A stretch of 64,000 bases of DNA, taken from NCBI GenBank assembly GCA_051453625.1, contig JBOZIK010000001.1, positions 1,336,502 to 1,400,501 on the forward strand, written 5' to 3'. Source of the DNA: Welwitschia mirabilis. Lineage: Eukaryota; Gnetophyta; Gnetopsida; Welwitschiales. Shown here in pieces: positions 59,361-64,000 of this stretch. The position numbers were made by a program, and so were the translations under genes. The notes under the pieces are model-generated. The model was not told the DNA's origin, made no database searches, and saw nothing but the letters and a program-made list of their open reading frames with translations. Position 1 is the stretch's first letter, and every line of letters begins with the position of its first letter.

Positions 59361-60474
59361 GATGTGGGGGAGAATAACCTCATTAGCATTAACAAAAACA
59401 TCTATGTTAACATCCATACCTTTAAAAGTAATGACTGGATTCAAAATAACATACTCTAAAAAAGTTTGTTATGGATTTGTAGAAGAAGAAATAATATAAG
59501 ATTGAATATGTTTAGATCTTTTTTGACCAGTGATTGAAAGAAAACCTTCAACATCTAGAAGTAATTGATTATTCAAAGAAGAGGTTTTATTTAAGGAAGA
59601 GAGTGGTGGAAATAGGGAAGATGCATTTCATGTGCCTTTGAAAGACTAATTCTTAGATTTTTCAACTTTATAATTTTCCATAGGTTTTCAAAAAGAGTAA
59701 ACAATTTGCAACAATGGATTTGATATAGCTTTTTATTGTTTTATTAAAATAGTAACTCTTTTAAGTATGATGCTTAAGGTAGATACATTGAGAGATGTGA
59801 TGATCATCACAATGATAATGTACGTAAAGTTCAAAAAATTAATGTAATCAATCTTCTAAGTAGAAATGCGATTCTTAGCATATAAAGTTAAGTACACTTA
59901 TGCTCTATTAGAGTAACCTCTGTAAAATAGAATGTATAACAAACATCATTAAAGGAAAAAGTTTATTCATAAAAGATGTAACTAATGTAAACAAGGATTT
60001 TGTGTTCAAAATGGTAAAAACATAAGTCAAAGATTTGGAGGTTTGGCATAGCATGAAATTCAAGTGTAAGCTGGATCAATCACATCAAAATCAAATTTCC
60101 ATTTACATGCTACAAAGTTTGTCAAGGCAATTAGAAAAATGTGAAGATATGAAGCTTTATGAACCATTTTAGAAGTAGCAAACTCCACCAAAAATAAATC
60201 CTTAAGTGAAATATCATGCATGAAAAAGTTCAAAACCATGAGTAACAAAAATATGATTAATATGCATAGAAATTGAAACATGATGCATGATGAAGGAAAA
60301 AATTTACAGACAAATATATCATAAAGGAAAACTGTTGGATATCTTCTTAAAGACATCTTTTGGCAATCCATAATCAATAATAAGAGGATTCGAAAGTGCT
60401 CCTCTCTCAAGAGAAGGTGAAGAATCTTTAGACAAACCAATGTGCATAGGGCTATGGTTTGTGGAGTTGCTCAT
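59361..60474 (-). pseudogene. LINE ORF1 region
   Basis: An ATG at 60474 opens a 51-codon frame reading MSNSTNHSPMHIGLSKDSSP then SLERGALSNPLIIDYGLPKD and KISNSFPL before a stop, a plausible ORF1 N-terminus. An overlapping frame (60440-60060) is probably a shift within the same protein. I could not recover a convincing DUF4283 or CCHC motif, so the identity rests on position upstream of the endonuclease. Confidence 0.5.
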
Positions 60475-60704
60475 AAGTGAAATAGTCCTCATGACTTAAA
60501 ATTATAGAGGAAGTCATTTTAATCTTAACTAATTTGTTGATTATAAGATTATTACTTAGTATAACGTTATAAATGAAATAAAATTATTGATTGTGATGTA
60601 GTATTAACAAGATATTATCAAAGATAGAAAACCTCGAAGGTTACTTTAAGTAAATGAGGGCTTTTTGTTATAGAATTATATTTGAATCTCACTAAAGACA
60701 TGCT
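60475..60704. other. LINE 5' flank
   Basis: Sequence between the first ORF1 ATG and the right SINE-like copy. It may include the LINE 5' untranslated region. No other feature is visible. Confidence 0.4.
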
Positions 60705-60905
60705 AATCAGTCGATAGTTTAACTATTGGAACACTCGTCCTTTGTTTAGAAGATTATATGTCTAAATCTTTGGATGCATTCCTTGGCATACTATAAAGCC
60801 TTAGGCATAATTAAATCATTCATTTGGGTATCATGGTAGCTATACTTTCAAGGGAAGGCATGATCATTAAAAGTTCCAAGTTTGACATCCCCCATGCTGT
60901 ATGTT
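60705..60905 (+). mobile_element. SINE-like element, right copy
   Basis: Contains ACACTCGTCC and ATGTCTAAATCTTTGGATGC, aligning with 47505-47677. The tRNA-like box B is decayed. No poly-A or T tail is obvious. Confidence 0.55.
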
Positions 60906-62165
60906 TCTATCTAAATTCTTAATATCATAAGTAGCACTTTTACACATAAAATCATACAAGACACAATACTAAGTCCTTTTGACATTTCATTATTATTTTA
61001 TCAAATGCTTATGATATGCTATAAACATTTTCCAAAAATCATAGTAGTATTAGTTTAAACATGATTTATCATAATCAACAAATTAATAATTAATACATTA
61101 ATTTTACGTTACAATGTTTTATGTCTTTAATGACTATATCATTATCTTGCAAAATATCCATGTGTAGCAATTTAATAAACATGATGAAGTTAAAACATTC
61201 CAATGGTAAACACATCCTTGTTTCCATAATTAGTTCTTAAGACAAACCACTAAAAAGCACTTTCATGTTTATGTTGATCATTAGAGCAATATGTTTTGTT
61301 TCGAGCTTGAATATGTTGTAACAATTGTCAACAAACTCTGCTATTGATTAACACTTTTAAAAACTAGAATTTATGACAAGATGTTGAAACTTTTAGTGAC
61401 CATGCTTCTCTCAAAGGTATAACTACCATAATTGCCTATATGAATAATTTAATTACACAAAACACCTTATAGTATGTCATATTATAAAAGTTTTGGTTTA
61501 TAAATTTTACATGTCTATTAACATCTTTTTATGCTTTAATCTCAATATCTGAAGTGCACCAAACTAACTATTCATGAACTAATTATTCGACCATGATACA
61601 CATATTTACAAAAGCAAAAATGATTACAATGTTCTATGAGTCAAGGGCTTGTACCTTATGTGGTAAGGCATATGCATTGTATTCATAAGTATCATTAATC
61701 AACTCCCCTTACAGATTTAAGTGTTTCTTGAGTATAAATGGAACACATTTAGCACTTTACTATAGTAGGAGGTGACATTGTGTCTCGAATCAAAAGTTTC
61801 ATATTAGGGTCAACAAAGTGAAAGTTACATATAACATAAATAACATTTGTAGATCAGAAAGGAAGAATTGGGGATAAAAGCCTTAGAAGGTTCACACATT
61901 AGAATGTGGAAAGAACCACTATTCAAAACAAAATGGACTAATTAGTGGTGATTACGAGCAGGGGAGTGCGGATAGAGAGGTAAATGCCTCTAAGACTGAA
62001 AGGTCAGCCACCTAAAAAACTAAAGATTATAGAAGGTAATTGATCTTTAAATAGACCTTCTTTGTTTAATATCTATTTTTAAAAATAACATAATAAAGAA
62101 TATAAGCCTTTTCAACATAAAAAAACCTGAATTAACTTCTTTTTATTAAAAAAAATAATATAAAA
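60906..62165. other. Region upstream of the gene, mostly unassigned
   Basis: A+T-rich DNA with two unusual patches. About 61635-61790 resembles another tRNA-derived repeat (TATGTGGTAAGGC and TCTCGAATC). About 61945-62010 is a small GC-richer islet with the hairpin AGAGG-TAAATG-CCTCT. Neither is a convincing gene. Confidence 0.45.
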
Positions 62166-62171
62166 ACATTA

Positions 62172-62179
62172 TATATAAA
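62172..62179 (+). promoter_or_regulatory. Candidate TATA box
   Basis: TATATAAA sits about 255 bases before the start codon at 62436. Given the A+T-richness this could be coincidental, but it is the best TATA-like match upstream of the exon. Confidence 0.35.
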
Positions 62180-62325
62180 TATTTTCTTATGGGAAACTAC
62201 ACGACAATGATATTTCCACATTTAATATCTAATACATAATATCAACAAAATATCTTTTTTAATTAAAAAACTTTTACACATTCAAAACAAAGAAATTTTA
62301 TCAAAATTGTCACTTGAAATCCTAG

Positions 62326-62333
62326 TGACGTCA
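62326..62333 (+). promoter_or_regulatory. TGACGTCA palindrome
   Basis: A perfect TGACGTCA, the C-box/CRE-type site bound by plant bZIP factors, 103 bases before the start codon. It is conspicuous in a CpG-poor region. Whether it lies in the promoter or in the 5' untranslated region depends on the unknown transcription start. Confidence 0.5.
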
Positions 62334-62435
62334 ATCCACACGAGTGGTAGCACCAAGAACTGTTTAAAATCAAAAGCACATTTTAGGCTTAATTCAATAC
62401 AATTCAGTCACTAGTGCCGCATCAAAGGATAAAGA

Positions 62436-62712
62436 ATGGCAGGCAATATTGCTGTGGCTTCTACAGCGAGGCTGAACTTCAGGTTCCCTTCCATTTTTCC
62501 AAATCATGTCTTTCTTTCTTTCAGTCACTCGATTAAGAGGCCATTGAAAACCCGGATACCGCAAACAAGAAAAGAAAAGGTTGGCTTTCAAATATGTTGC
62601 AAGAGTTCAAAGAGCAAAACGCCAACGAGGTCAGCACATATGCTAGAGGTTATGCAGGAAGCCGAAGAACGAGCTTCTATCGCAAAAGAACCAATTCCAC
62701 AGATCAAATTAG
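62436..62712 (+). CDS. Exon 1, putative class I release-factor-like protein
   Basis: The best host-gene evidence in the window. The exon encodes 92 residues plus one base. The N-terminal half (MAGNIAVASTARLNFRF onward) is rich in Ser, Arg, Lys and Phe with few acidic residues, as in a chloroplast or mitochondrial transit peptide. The C-terminal part reads AHMLEVMQEAEERASIAKEP then IPQIKL. The start codon has a good context (AGAATGG). A splice donor AG|GTTTCT at 62713 ends the exon in phase 1, so the next codon starts with G. From memory, an E-A-E-E-R-A ... E-P-I-P-x-I-x-L-D segment precedes the GGQ domain of organellar class I peptide-chain-release-factor-like (ICT1/ArfB type) proteins, where the next residue is Asp (GAT), compatible with this phase. 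Such proteins rescue stalled organellar ribosomes. The GGQ exon is not in the window, so the identity is tentative. Base composition and CpG content are clearly higher than in the surroundings. Confidence 0.6.
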
Positions 62713-63463
62713 GTTTCTGTTCTCATATTTTCACTTATTTTATTCATGACTCTCTGTTTTTTTATTTCTTTTAGAGTTTCTAGAGGTAGTTGTTCGGTCA
62801 GTTTTGAATCTCCTTAATCCCTGTGACTTGTATGAACAGTGGTCTTGTTAGACTGATTAGTCTATTTTCCTGACAACACACGCAGCTATATATGTACGAA
62901 CACTGTTCACTTAGATTGTGATTTTAAACTAGTGCCAAGGATTTTGGCATTGCGAGAGCTAAAAGCAGTTGTTACATTCATAAATACACTAACTAACGAC
63001 AAATTAGGTGAGATGTTCAAGGGATACACATGTCGAAAAGCTGCAGTTTGTTGGCAGAGGCTTTTATGAATGGTTTTGGAGCATTGGTTTTGAAGTTAGA
63101 GCTGAAAAATGCTGCTGATTTTCTAAAACACGGTGGCTAATTTTAAGAATAGCGTGTTCTTGCGACACTGAATTATTTCAATCGCTCTTTTGAAGACATT
63201 TAATGTGTCTCTTATACTAAGTTTTTTTAACTGTGAAAAACGCAAAATTGAGACTGAAGAAACCGTTTGTCATCAAGGGAAAAAAATAATAATTTTATCA
63301 CATTAACGACAAAGCAAACATTGAGATTTAGCAGCGTGAAAGAATAGCTTATGGATGATGTATGTAATCCTTGCTGCAACAAACATTGCCAATTTAAGTA
63401 TTAGTAATAGAATCTTTGCTTCCAAATAGAAAAAGTAATATGTTAAGTAACCCTTGAAGCATT

Positions 63464-63710
63464 CTAAAAATTTATGAATAGATTTAGTAGTCTGATTAGT
63501 GAATATCTTTAGATTTTTTTTTTAAGTTAATTAATGGGAGACTGTGTCGCAGGTCACTTGTTAGCTAAAAATTTATGGTTAGATTTACTAAAAATTTATG
63601 ATTATATTTAGCAGTCTGATTAATGAAGCTGTTCAGATCTTTTTTTAAAAGGTTAACTCATGGGAACTGTGTTGCACTCACTATGGTCACTTGCTTGCTT
63701 GGCTAGATGA
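63464..63710 (+). repeat. Tandem duplication within the intron
   Basis: A unit starting CTAAAAATTTATG, followed by TAG(T/C)AGTCTGATTARTGAA, a T-run, a GGGA(G)ACTGTGT block and GGTCACTTG, occurs at 63464-63564 and again at 63588-63710. Between them a 23-base first part (CTAAAAATTTATGGTTAG...) is present once more at 63565-63587. Confidence 0.8.
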
Positions 63711-63776
63711 AAATACATAGGTTGTTCTTGCTAGTTTGGGAGCTAGCCACCAAATGTTTAGGACTTGCTTGTGATT

Positions 63777-64000
63777 TGTTAAGAGAACGTAGCAGAGCAA
63801 AAGTAAAATGCAAACATCAACACACCAGATGTACGTTGAAAACCCCAATGCGGGGAAAAACCATGGAAGCAATGTAGAGCTCTCTTATTGAATGAAAAGG
63901 CAAGGACACAGGCTATCCTCAATAGCCAATATTACAACCTTTGACTATTACATACCTTTGTAGCATTCCATGCCTTTACTCTCTTTATATAGATTTTCTT
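63777..64000 (-). mobile_element. Copia LTR, antisense in the intron
   Basis: The minus strand contains CATGGTTTTTCCCCGCATTG then GGGTTTTCAACGTACATCTG, a hallmark of many plant copia LTRs, with TATA box CTATATAAAG at 63992-63983 and ATTCAATAAGAG in the expected downstream region. The LTR ends CTCTTAACA at 63777, and the next bases are not a primer site, so this is a 3' or solo LTR. Its start is beyond the window. It is much better preserved than the other LTRs here. Confidence 0.7.

Larger units (their letters stand above)
47678..60474 (-). mobile_element. Plant LINE (L1-type), split by an LTR element
   Basis: A minus-strand non-LTR retrotransposon in two pieces, 60474-57773 (ORF1 start, endonuclease, first part of RT) and 50013-47678 (rest of RT, C-terminal region, poly-A). 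The interval 50014-57772 is an Athila/Tat-like insertion. The poly-A tail appears on the plus strand as a T-run at about 47680-47690. Domain order and motifs are those of plant L1 elements. All frames contain stops. No duplication of the LINE target site was identified. Confidence 0.85.
62713..64000 (+). other. Intron 1 (continues beyond window)
   Basis: Starts at the GT donor at 62713. No second exon was found before the window ends: no codons resembling a GGQNVNK motif are present. The intron contains the tandem duplication at 63464-63710 and a copia LTR in antisense orientation. Confidence 0.55.

Noticed and set aside
61635-61790. A third SINE-like sequence
   Set aside because: Fragments resembling box A and box B are present but too far apart, and no second copy was seen in the window. 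It is mentioned only as a possibility.
1-64000. CRISPR array, operon, rRNA or prophage-like cluster
   Set aside because: No regularly spaced identical repeats, ribosomal motifs or clustered long frames exist. The content is eukaryotic transposon DNA.

Overview
This is a nuclear window from a seed plant with a large, repeat-filled genome. It is strongly A+T-rich (I judge about 70 % A+T by eye), CpG dinucleotides are scarce, and there are five runs of N (11227-11709, 18185-18194, 20016-20115, 25677-26533, 36905-37004). Nearly everything recognisable is decayed retrotransposon. The best gene evidence is a single first exon at the right edge. A gnetophyte such as Welwitschia, known for very low GC, would fit, but nothing here is diagnostic of species.

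1-14.8 kb: LTR-like fragments and A+T-rich filler. There is a minus-strand tRNA-Met-type primer site at 1.5 kb, a chromovirus-like LTR end at 6.48 kb, a GT microsatellite around a gap at 11.2-11.8 kb, and a copia-like LTR with a triplicated primer-site segment at 11.86-12.45 kb.

14.8-39.1 kb: best read as one old plus-strand Ty1-copia element (LTR 14775-14989, primer site 14992, gag/protease/integrase at 29-30.3 kb, integrase continued at 34.6-35.3 kb, RT and RNase H at 37.0-38.6 kb, polypurine tract 38867, LTR 38881-39111). It is interrupted by later insertions: a minus-strand Ty3-gypsy element with two 1.5-kb LTRs (15413-24896), a minus-strand chromovirus-like fragment with a 2.2-kb LTR (30318 to about 34.6 kb), and a short LTR plus a non-LTR remnant (35.5-36.9 kb).

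39.1-47.5 kb: a second copy of the triplicated-primer-site LTR, then A+T-rich sequence without coding signal.

47.5-60.9 kb: a minus-strand plant LINE (ORF1 start near 60474, endonuclease, RT with an intact FADD box, C-terminal region, poly-A at 47.68 kb). Its RT is split by an Athila/Tat-like Ty3-gypsy element (50014-57772) flanked by a 5-bp ATAGA duplication. Related tRNA-SINE-like sequences lie just outside each end of the LINE.

60.9-64 kb: probable promoter and exon 1 (62436-62712) of a nuclear gene encoding an organelle-targeted protein, tentatively a class I peptide-chain-release-factor-like (GGQ/ICT1 type) protein. Intron 1 then runs off the window and carries a local tandem duplication and an antisense copia LTR.

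I found no CRISPR array, canonical tRNA or rRNA gene, or gene cluster. The value of the window is its insertion history, including two Ty3-gypsy elements that keep gag and protease but show no RT or integrase.
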